From Propionibacterium sp. (lineage in GTDB: Bacteria; Actinomycetota; Actinomycetes; Propionibacteriales; Propionibacteriaceae), in NCBI GenBank assembly GCA_012517405.1, contig JAAYVB010000032.1:1-39865 (forward strand): a stretch of 39,865 bases of DNA. Reading direction: 5' to 3'. Shown here piece after piece: positions 33,203 to 39,865 of this stretch; position 1 is the stretch's first letter; each line of letters begins with the position of its first letter. The notes beneath the pieces are model-generated. The model was not told where the DNA came from. It did not search any database and saw only the letters and a program-made list of their open reading frames with translations. The position numbers and the translations under genes are program-made.

Positions 33203-34891
33203 TCACGGCCTGTGCGCGAGTTCGAGCAGATCGCGGGCATGCGCCAGCCCCGAGCTGCTGTCGTCCAGGCCACCCATCATGCGGGCCAGCTCGGCCTCGC
33301 GCTGCGCCCCGGTCACCAGCGTCAGATCGCTGGTGGTGACCTGACCGTCACTGGATTTCGAGACCACCCAGTGGGCGGACGCGAATGCCGCCACCTGAGC
33401 CAGATGCGTCACGACGATCACCTGCGAGTACTCGGCGAGCCGGGCCAGCCGGCGGCCGACCTCGATGGCCACGCTGCCGCCGATTCCGGCGTCCACCTCG
33501 TCGAAGACGAAGATGTGGCCGGGATCTCCGGCGGCGAGCACCACTTCCAGACCCAACCGGACGCGGGACAGTTCGCCGCCCGAGGCGACCTTCGCCAGCG
33601 GTCCGGGGGTGGCGCCGGGGTTCGCCGCGAACAGCAGGTGTACATGTTCCAGCCCGTGGGGACCCGGCTGCGGCAGCGGCTGTAGGTCGAAGCGCAGCCG
33701 GGCGTGCGGCATGGCCAACGCCGCCAGCTCGTCCTGCACGGCCGCAGCCAGCCGTGCGGCGGCCTGCTCGCGCAGCTCGGTGATGTGCCCGCCGAGTCTC
33801 AGCAGTGTGGCATCGAGCTCGGCGATCAGCGCATCCAGTTCGCTCAGCCGCTGGTCCCCGCGACTCAGGTTGGACAGCCGCATCGCTGCGTCCGCGGCCC
33901 AGGCGAGCACGTCGTCGATGGTCGAGCCGTACTTGCGCGTCAGCCCGGCCAGCTGCGCGCGCCGTGAGGTCACCGCTTCGAGCCGCACGGGGTCGGCATC
34001 CAGGTCGGCCAGATAGGACGCGACGCCGGCGGCCAATTCGTTGACCTGCCCGGTGATCGTCCGGGCGGCCAGGGCCAGCTCGCCGGCCTGCTCGTCCAGC
34101 CTGGCGATGCCGGCGAGTTCGTGGCGGGCGATACCGACCAGGCCGACCGCACCGGGATCGTCGAGGTCTCCCTCATCGGAGCCGGACAGCGCATGGCTGG
34201 CTCGGGCGGCGAGCAGCCTCAGGTCGTCCACAGCCTGCAGCCTGGACGCCTCGGCCGCCAGCTCGGCGTCCTCCCCCGGCCGGGGATCGGCCGCCGAGAT
34301 CTCTTCCAGTCCGAACTGCAGCAGATCGGCCTCGCGGGCGCGTTCTTGAGCGTGGTGCACCAGGTCGTCGCGCTCGGTACGCAGCTGGTCGCGACGGCGG
34401 TAGGCCCCTCGGTAGTCGTCGAGCAGCGCCGCCAGCTCGGGACCACCGGCATGGTCGAGAACCTCGCGCTGCCGATCCGGGTCGCCCAGCCGGATCTGCT
34501 CGGACTGACCATGAATGGTCGCGAGTTCTCCGGTCACTTCGGCCAGCTTCGATATCGGGGTCTGGACACCCCCGACGAAGACCCGTGAGCGGCCCTGCTT
34601 GCTGACCTGGCGGGAAACCAGCAGCTCGTCCGCTTCGGTCTCGGCGCCGATGTCGTCCAGCAGTGGCGTCACCGCGGAAAGATCGTTGAAACGTCCCTCG
34701 ACGATGACGCGCTGGGAGCCGCGCCGGACCACTGAGGCATCGGCCCGCTCGCCCAGCAGCAGGCCGAGTGAGCTGACGATCATCGTCTTGCCGGCACCGG
34801 TTTCACCGGTGATGACGGTCATGCCCGCGGTAGGTTCAATGGTCGCGTCCGCGATCACCCCGAGATTCGAGATGCGTAACTCGACCAGCAT
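33203..34891 (-). CDS. recN: DNA repair protein RecN
   Basis: 562 residues, the full SMC-like length. The Walker A GETGAGKT is at residues 29-36, long coiled-coil arms fill the middle (about 150-370), and the C-terminal half-site has the ABC signature ASGGELSRVRLGLE and Walker B IFVFDEVDAGIGG, then VTHLAQVAAFA. RecN holds DNA ends in double-strand break repair. The ATG overlaps the nadK stop by one base (TAATG), so the two are coupled. Confidence 0.96.
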   Translation of the reverse strand: MLVELRISNLGVIADATIEPTAGMTVITGETGAGKTMIVSSLGLLLGERADASVVRRGSQRVIVEGRFNDLSAVTPLLDDIGAETEADELLVSRQVSKQGRSRVFVGGVQTPISKLAEVTGELATIHGQSEQIRLGDPDRQREVLDHAGGPELAALLDDYRGAYRRRDQLRTERDDLVHHAQERAREADLLQFGLEEISAADPRPGEDAELAAEASRLQAVDDLRLLAARASHALSGSDEGDLDDPGAVGLVGIARHELAGIARLDEQAGELALAARTITGQVNELAAGVASYLADLDADPVRLEAVTSRRAQLAGLTRKYGSTIDDVLAWAADAAMRLSNLSRGDQRLSELDALIAELDATLLRLGGHITELREQAAARLAAAVQDELAALAMPHARLRFDLQPLPQPGPHGLEHVHLLFAANPGATPGPLAKVASGGELSRVRLGLEVVLAAGDPGHIFVFDEVDAGIGGSVAIEVGRRLARLAEYSQVIVVTHLAQVAAFASAHWVVSKSSDGQVTTSDLTLVTGAQREAELARMMGGLDDSSSGLAHARDLLELAHRP

Positions 34892-35817
34892 TAGGGCCGC
34901 CCTTTGCTCCGGAAGCCGTCGATGTTGAGGTCGAACTTCTTCACCAGGCGCGAGGTGAACGGCTGCTCCTGAAGCCGCGCAACCCGCAGTGGATGGCTGC
35001 CGCGCTCCACATGGATGCGGGTGCCGGGCAGGATGTCGACCGAACGACGGCCGTCGCACCACACGACGGACCGGGTCACATACTGGTCCGACAAGGTCAG
35101 ATCAACCAGCGAGTTGGGATCGAGTACCAGTGGACGCGCGAACAGCGCATGTGCGGCCATGGGCACGACCTGGAACGCCTGCACATCGGGCCAGATGACC
35201 GGACCGCCGAGAGAGAAGGCATAGGCGGTGGAGCCGGTCGGAGTGGAAACCAGCATGCCGTCGCAGCTCCAGCGCGACACGGGCAGATGATCGATCTCGA
35301 CCAGCACATCGAGCATCTTCTCGCGAGCCGCCTTCTCGAGGGAGACCTCGTTGACCGCGAACGACGACCAGATCTGATGGCCTTCGGGGTCGATCACCTC
35401 GACGTCGAGGGTGAGGCGTTCTTCAACGGTGTAGTGGCGTTCGACCACTTGCTGAACCAGCTTGTGAACGTCGTGCGATTCCAGCTCTGCGAGGAACCCG
35501 ACGTGCCCGAGGTTGACGCCCAGCAGCGGCACGCCGCGCGGCACCACGCCTTCGGCGGCCCACAGTATGGTGCCGTCGCCACCGAAGACGACCATGAGTT
35601 CGAGCGGCCCGGGATCGCCGAGGACACCCTGCTCGATCGTCACATCGCGGACTCGTTCGCGCAGTTCGGCGATCCGATCGCCGAAGCCCACGCAGGTGAT
35701 GCCGGTACCGATAGTGCCCTGGACGAACTTCTCCGCTACGTCGATGGCTTCTGGACGCGCCGGGTGCAACAGAATTCCCACTCGTCGGGGTTGCTGAGGC
35801 TGCGAACTGTTCGTCAC
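34891..35817 (-). CDS. nadK: NAD kinase
   Basis: 308 residues; makes NADP+ from NAD+ and ATP or polyphosphate. GGDGT is at residues 79-83, NEVSLEKAAR and DGMLVSTPTGSTAYAFSLGGP are the NAD-binding and catalytic segments, and HALFARPLVL is conserved. It starts at GTG 35817, 10 bp after the tlyA stop, with only a weak ribosome site (GGAAC). Its order with tlyA and recN is that of most actinobacteria. Confidence 0.96.
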   Translation of the reverse strand: MTNSSQPQQPRRVGILLHPARPEAIDVAEKFVQGTIGTGITCVGFGDRIAELRERVRDVTIEQGVLGDPGPLELMVVFGGDGTILWAAEGVVPRGVPLLGVNLGHVGFLAELESHDVHKLVQQVVERHYTVEERLTLDVEVIDPEGHQIWSSFAVNEVSLEKAAREKMLDVLVEIDHLPVSRWSCDGMLVSTPTGSTAYAFSLGGPVIWPDVQAFQVVPMAAHALFARPLVLDPNSLVDLTLSDQYVTRSVVWCDGRRSVDILPGTRIHVERGSHPLRVARLQEQPFTSRLVKKFDLNIDGFRSKGRP

Positions 35818-35827
35818 GTTCCGAAGC

Positions 35828-36592
35828 CTACCCAAGCCGGATGTCGTCCGGTTCCTCGTCTTCCGAGCGCACCGCGTGAAAGCAGACGAAGTGCTCCAGG
35901 TTGCCGGCCGGACCGGCCAACTGACTGTCGGCACGCCACTGGGGGATCCAGCCGAGTCCGGCGGCGTCTTCGACCACCGCATCGATGGCCTGCCGGCGGT
36001 CCGATGGTGAGCGGACCACTCCCCCCGCTCCGAGGCGTTCACGACCGACCTCGAACTGGGGTTTGATCATGAGCATTGCCCGGCCGTCCGGCCTGAGCAC
36101 GGCGAACAGCGGTTCCAGCAGCATTCGCAGCGAGATGAAGGAGACGTCTGCCACGACCAGGTCGACCGGCTCGTCATCGAGATCGGCGAGCGTGAGATCG
36201 CGCAGATTCAGGCCCTCCCGCACCCGTACCCGCGGATCAGCCCGCACCACGGGTGCCAGCTGACCGTGGCCCACATCGACCGCGTAGACCAATTGGGCTC
36301 TCCTGCTGAGCAGCACTTGCGTGAAGCCGCCGGTGGACGCACCCGCGTCGAGCACCCGGGCAGGAACCTGAAGCCCGCTGGAGTCGAGAGCCCCGATGAG
36401 TTTGTGTGCGGCACGCGAAACCCACGGGTCGATCGCGCACTCGATGGTGTCGGTGGCGTTCACACGGTGCGATGGCCGCACGACGACCCGGCCGTTGACC
36501 CGCACCGAACCGCCCTTGATCAACTCTGACGCCTGTGAGCGCGATCGGGCTCGGCCGGTCGTCACCAGCGTCTGGTCGAGCCGGTCATTCAC
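35828..36592 (-). CDS. tlyA: TlyA-family rRNA 2'-O-methyltransferase
   Basis: 254 residues: N-terminal S4 RNA-binding domain (about 1-60, RLDQTLVTTGRARSRSQASELI) and a C-terminal FtsJ-like domain with the SAM loop VLDAGASTGGF (80-90), then DVSFISL and KPQFEVGRE. In mycobacteria TlyA methylates C1409 of 16S and C1920 of 23S rRNA, which confers capreomycin sensitivity. It starts at GTG 36592, overlapping the upstream stop by four bases. Confidence 0.94.
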   Translation of the reverse strand: MNDRLDQTLVTTGRARSRSQASELIKGGSVRVNGRVVVRPSHRVNATDTIECAIDPWVSRAAHKLIGALDSSGLQVPARVLDAGASTGGFTQVLLSRRAQLVYAVDVGHGQLAPVVRADPRVRVREGLNLRDLTLADLDDEPVDLVVADVSFISLRMLLEPLFAVLRPDGRAMLMIKPQFEVGRERLGAGGVVRSPSDRRQAIDAVVEDAAGLGWIPQWRADSQLAGPAGNLEHFVCFHAVRSEDEEPDDIRLG

Positions 36593-36825
36593 GGTTGACG
36601 CGTCTGCGGCTTCGGCATCGGTATCGCCGCGCTGCGGGAGCTTTCCAGCACGTCTGCCAGCGTCTCGTGCGCGGCGCCCAACCGTTGGAGTTGCTCGGTC
36701 ACCGTCAGCTGTTGCGTGCCGGCAAGGGCAGCCAATGCCGAATCGATGATCCGGTTGCCGGTGACCGGAGGCTCGTCCGGGTTCGGTTCGTGGCTGTCCT
36801 GTGGGTCGTACCCGGTGGTGGTCAC
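36589..36825 (-). CDS. Small conserved actinobacterial protein of the tlyA operon
   Basis: 78 residues with no recognised domain: an acidic, Pro-rich start (DSHEPNPDEPPVTGN) followed by a helical segment (IIDSALAALAGTQQLTVTEQ) and a disordered end. Both ends use 4-base GTGA overlaps with the HAD gene and tlyA, which is strong evidence that it is a real gene. Its position corresponds to the small hypothetical gene Rv1693 between Rv1692 and tlyA in Mycobacterium tuberculosis. Function unknown. Confidence 0.8.
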   Translation of the reverse strand: MTTTGYDPQDSHEPNPDEPPVTGNRIIDSALAALAGTQQLTVTEQLQRLGAAHETLADVLESSRSAAIPMPKPQTRQP

Positions 36826-37817
36826 GGGAGCTGGTCCAGCACATCGAGGGCGTCCGCGGCATCCAAGGAGCCGTCCCGCCAGGTGAGTTGGACGATCGCC
36901 CACAGCGCGTCCAGCTGTTCGTCAACGGTTATCAGCGGACCGTCGAGGCGGACGACCCCACCGTAGACGTATGCCCGCGCGCCACGGCAGAGCACCTCGT
37001 CGTCGTGCCAGGACGCTTCGCGCCGCGGCGCGAGCAGGCCCCGCAGATTCCAGCCGATGGCCGTCGGATGCTGCTGAGGAATAGCGTTGACCAGGTCTGT
37101 CTTGCCATGCGCGCCGGTAAACACCATGAACGAGTCGATGCCGACATTGTGGGCACCCTCGATGTCGGTGTCCAGCCGATCGCCGACGAAAACCGGTCGG
37201 CGGGCCTGCATGCGGTTGATGGTCTCTTGCAGCAACGGCGGGTAGGGCTTCCCGGCGACCGTGATCGGGGTGTCTCCGACTGCGGTGCGCAGCGCCTCGA
37301 TCTGCGCGCCGGCGCCGGGCACCAGGCCCAGGTCGGTCGGCCGGTTGATGTCGGTATTGGTCCCGAACCAGCGGGCCCCGCGCTGGATCGCGAAGCAGGC
37401 GTTGTCCAGACTGGGCCAGGACAGATCCGGGTCATAGCCCTGAACCACCGCTGCCGGCTCCTCACGGAAATCCGTCACCACGGTGAAACCGGCCGCGGCG
37501 ATCTCGTCGGTAAGAGCCTGAGCGCCGCAGACCTGAACCTTCGCTCCCTCCGGCAACTCCCGGCGCATCAGCTGGGCGATGGCCTGCGGGCTGGTGACGA
37601 CATCGGCCCGATGGCACTCGATGCCCAGGACGTTCAGATGGTCCACCACCACGTCGGCGCTGCGTCCGGCGTTGTTGGTGACAAAGCCGACCTTCACGCC
37701 AAGCCTGCGGAGTTCTCCGAGACTCTCCGGAGATCCCTCGACCGCGCGCGGGCCGAGGTATACGACCCCATCGAGATCGAACATCGCGGCGTCATAGGCA
37801 TCGATGAACCGGGTCAC
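36822..37817 (-). CDS. HAD-IIA phosphatase, Rv1692-like
   Basis: 331 residues. DLDGVVYLG with Asp14/Asp16 is the nucleophile motif, FVTNNAGRSADVVVDHLNVLG motif II, Lys in VAGKPYPP motif III, and VFVGDRLDTDIEGA the acid motif. A C-terminal extension (about 270-331) follows the HAD fold, as in Rv1692, which was shown to be a glycerol-3-phosphate phosphatase recycling glycerophospholipid headgroups. Synteny supports this role, but substrate remains inferred. It starts at GTG 37817 overlapping the TPR gene stop by four bases. Confidence 0.88.
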   Translation of the reverse strand: MTRFIDAYDAAMFDLDGVVYLGPRAVEGSPESLGELRRLGVKVGFVTNNAGRSADVVVDHLNVLGIECHRADVVTSPQAIAQLMRRELPEGAKVQVCGAQALTDEIAAAGFTVVTDFREEPAAVVQGYDPDLSWPSLDNACFAIQRGARWFGTNTDINRPTDLGLVPGAGAQIEALRTAVGDTPITVAGKPYPPLLQETINRMQARRPVFVGDRLDTDIEGAHNVGIDSFMVFTGAHGKTDLVNAIPQQHPTAIGWNLRGLLAPRREASWHDDEVLCRGARAYVYGGVVRLDGPLITVDEQLDALWAIVQLTWRDGSLDAADALDVLDQLP

Positions 37818-39865
37818 TGCTCCTCCAGATCGTCTTTCGTCTTGTCGTCTACCGGCTCGGCGTCGTGCGGCTCCTCCGGCTGCTCGTCTTCCTCCGGCTG
37901 CTCGTCTTCGTCCGGCTCCGGAGTCTGCTCGTCCAACAGATCGTCAGGTTCATCGTGATCGGACTGGTCATCGTCCTCAGACTCATCGTCCCCAAAGTCA
38001 TCATCGTCGGACTCATCGTCCTCAGATCCGTCCACGGACTCCTGCGAATCGTCGGTCTCATCGGGCTCGTCGGCCTCAGCGGGCTCATCGTCGACGTCGT
38101 CGACCTCCTCGACGTCGAGCACCTCGAACTCGCCGAGGTCCGGCGCTTCTGCGACCGGTTCGCCCTTCAACTCGGCGATCCGATCGTCGATCTCCAACTC
38201 GTTGTTCTCGTCGTAGGTGCGCGCTGAGGTCAACCATTCGAGTGCGGCGTCCGGTCGGCCGTGCTCGGCGAGCAGATCGGCGTAGGCGAAACGCAACCGC
38301 GCCTGGCCCTGACGTCCACCTCGGCCACCACTGATCGCTTCCTTGAGCAACCGCGATGCTTCGTCGCGCTGACCCATGTCGTCGCGGACGCCGGCCTCGA
38401 CGAGGATGACTTCCACCTGCTGGGGCAGGCTGAGCTTGAGGTCTCGTGCCTCCCGGAGGGTTCGCAGCGCGGCCTGATGCTTGCCGACGGCCCGTTCGCA
38501 ATCGGCGATGATCGGCAGGTAGTCGTCGTCGCCGGTAATCCGGTGCAGCGCGCGGTATTCGGTGAGCGCCGTGTCGTAGTGCCCAGCCAGGTAGGCGGTC
38601 TCGGCCGCCGCCTCGCGAACAACCGGCAGTCTGGACGCAAGCCGCCTGGCGACCATGGCATGCGCGAGCGCCTGCTCGGGATCGACGTCGAGGAGTTCGG
38701 CCGCCGCCTGAAGATGGCCTCCGACCTTGTCGGCCAGCTGCTTGGTCAGCGAACGAAGCTCGGCACGAATGCTGCTGGGCAGACCGGTCTGGTCGTAGCC
38801 CTCGGGCAACTCGGGCTCGTTCTCGGCAGGCTCCAGCCCGGGTGGCAGCGGACGCTCGGTCCTCTCGAAGCGATCGTCGTCGCGGCGGTCGAAGCCGCGG
38901 GAATCTCTGCCTCGCGAGAAGCGGTCATCACGGCCGCGGGAATCGGAGTCACGCGAATCACGGTTCGGCCCACGGTCGTCATAGGAACGTGCTGGACGCG
39001 AGCTGCTCCGGTCGCCGTAGGGCTTACGATCCCGGTCACCCGACGACCTCTGATCACGATCACCATAAGGTTTGCGATCCCGATCACCATAAGGCTTACG
39101 ATCGCGGTCACCATAAGGCTTACGATCCCGATCACCGTAGGGTTTACGGTCACGGTCGCCCGACGACCTCTGATCCCGATCACCATAGGGCTTGCGATCC
39201 CGATCACCATAAGGCTTACGGTCACGGTCGCCCGACGACCTCTGATCCCGATCACCATAAGGCTTGCGATCCCGGTCACCGTAGGGCTTACGATCCCGAT
39301 CACCATAAGGCTTGCGATCGCGGTCGCCCGACGACCTCTGATCACGGTCGCCGTAAGGCTTGCGATCCCGGTCACCGTAGGAAGAACGGGCGCGATCGCC
39401 GTAAGGCTTGCGGTCGCCGCGCTCGTCACGTGAGCGATCATTCGGACGTCCCTGCCGCGCCGGCCGCCGATCATCGTCCGAGCGGTATCTGCGCTCGCCC
39501 TCCGGGCGCCGGGAGTATCCACGCTCGCGATCATCGTCGCGACGACGGTCCCGATCATCACGTGCCGGTCCTCGGCGCGCGTCGTTACCCCGCTCGCCGG
39601 CGTCCGAACGGCGATACCGGTCGTCACCGCCGCGTTCGCCTCGCCCGGCGCTTCCGTAGGAACGCCCAGAGCTCTGGTAGCCGCCGCGATTGCGCGAATC
39701 CTCACGACGTGAGTCATTGCCGCTGGAGTTACCGCCTCCGCGGTAACCGCCACTGCGAGGCTGGTCGTCCCGCGAGTAGCCACCCTCCCGCGAATCGCGT
39801 CCACGGAAGTCGCTGCTGCGTGAATAGCGCCCCTCGCTGCCTCGGGAATCGTCGCGGCGCGAGTA
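37814..39865 (-). CDS. TPR-like protein with 8-residue repeats and acidic tail, N-terminus missing
   Basis: 683 residues are visible; the frame is open to the window edge and the start lies outside. From the N-terminal side: a Gly/Arg/Asp/Ser-rich disordered region, seventeen 8-residue repeats (KPYGDRDR, with RSSGDRDR variants; 39008-39409), a short linker, a TPR-like helical core (about 37814+630 to 38810, e.g. ALAHAMVARRLASRLPVVREAA and LRFAYADLLAEHG), then a tail of about 95 residues that is mostly Asp and Glu. Position and core match the TPR gene Rv1691 of Mycobacterium tuberculosis; such proteins are often misnamed primosomal proteins in actinobacteria. The repeat region is open throughout, so a TTG at 38809 is not the start. 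Function unknown; opposite-charge ends suggest nucleic acid or ribosome contacts. Confidence 0.85.
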   Translation of the reverse strand, partial: YSRRDDSRGSEGRYSRSSDFRGRDSREGGYSRDDQPRSGGYRGGGNSSGNDSRREDSRNRGGYQSSGRSYGSAGRGERGGDDRYRRSDAGERGNDARRGPARDDRDRRRDDDRERGYSRRPEGERRYRSDDDRRPARQGRPNDRSRDERGDRKPYGDRARSSYGDRDRKPYGDRDQRSSGDRDRKPYGDRDRKPYGDRDRKPYGDRDQRSSGDRDRKPYGDRDRKPYGDRDQRSSGDRDRKPYGDRDRKPYGDRDRKPYGDRDRKPYGDRDQRSSGDRDRKPYGDRSSSRPARSYDDRGPNRDSRDSDSRGRDDRFSRGRDSRGFDRRDDDRFERTERPLPPGLEPAENEPELPEGYDQTGLPSSIRAELRSLTKQLADKVGGHLQAAAELLDVDPEQALAHAMVARRLASRLPVVREAAAETAYLAGHYDTALTEYRALHRITGDDDYLPIIADCERAVGKHQAALRTLREARDLKLSLPQQVEVILVEAGVRDDMGQRDEASRLLKEAISGGRGGRQGQARLRFAYADLLAEHGRPDAALEWLTSARTYDENNELEIDDRIAELKGEPVAEAPDLGEFEVLDVEEVDDVDDEPAEADEPDETDDSQESVDGSEDDESDDDDFGDDESEDDDQSDHDEPDDLLDEQTPEPDEDEQPEEDEQPEEPHDAEPVDDKTKDDLEEQ
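39008..39409 (-). repeat. Seventeen 24-bp coding repeats in the TPR-protein gene
   Basis: A 24-bp unit encodes KPYGDR plus DR, DQ or AR. Twelve units read KPYG, four RSSG and one SSYG. The RSSG units always follow a unit ending DQ, giving a higher-order pattern of two to four KPYG units and one RSSG unit. Synonymous differences between copies are few, which points to recent duplication or gene conversion. Confidence 0.92.

Noticed and set aside
38807..38809. TTG start giving a 331-residue TPR protein
   Set aside because: The same frame stays open with ordered amino-acid repeats to the window edge and there is no ribosome site at the TTG.
1..39865. tRNA or rRNA genes
   Set aside because: No cloverleaf with a GTTCGA-type T-loop and matching acceptor stem was noticed by eye; a tRNAscan-SE run would settle it.

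Overview
The window is high-GC DNA from an actinobacterium, most likely a propionic-acid former (Propionibacteriaceae-like). The reasons are a mutA-mutB-meaB operon for adenosylcobalamin-dependent methylmalonyl-CoA mutase, frequent GTG starts, 4-base stop/start overlaps, leaderless genes with a TANNNT box six bases before the start codon, and a block at the right end (TPR protein, HAD phosphatase, small protein, tlyA, nadK, recN) whose order matches the Rv1691-Rv1696 block of Mycobacterium tuberculosis. The taxonomic call is inference.

Left end (1-1743): the end of an IS3-family element (orfA, minus strand) stops 13 bp before a short type I-E-like CRISPR array of seven repeats. No cas gene is in the window. 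The last, degenerate repeat ends one base before the stop codon of an enolase-superfamily sugar-acid dehydratase. Then come a RarD-type permease, transketolase, a GNAT acetyltransferase and a phosphoribosyltransferase (both apparently leaderless), citrate synthase, a lipid kinase coupled to a ClC channel, and the mutA-mutB-meaB operon. mutA is preceded by a 216-bp leader with three local hairpins and an 11-bp long-range inverted repeat that competes with two of the local structures. A beta-hydroxyacid dehydrogenase lies upstream of it.

Middle (16210-23302): a patatin-like lipase, then a sugar-acid island. A cytoplasmic GH2 glycosidase and a GntR/FadR regulator are on the minus strand; divergent from them are a TRAP solute-binding lipoprotein without its membrane subunits and mannonate dehydratase (uxuA). 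Aspartate carbamoyltransferase (pyrB) follows on the minus strand.

Right half (23396-33041): a secreted CotH-kinase protein with three SLH-like repeats, then a long minus-strand polyol phosphotransferase operon: PRD regulator, gutM, srlA, srlE, srlB, a divergent HPr, an AraM-like glycerol-1-phosphate dehydrogenase and an AraL-like HAD phosphatase. The usual sorbitol-6-phosphate dehydrogenase is absent and an AraM/AraL pair stands in its place. This is the best candidate here for an undescribed pathway.

The last segment (33203-39865) is the conserved recN-nadK-tlyA-HAD-TPR block. It ends in a protein running off the window with seventeen 8-residue repeats, a TPR-like core and a strongly acidic tail.
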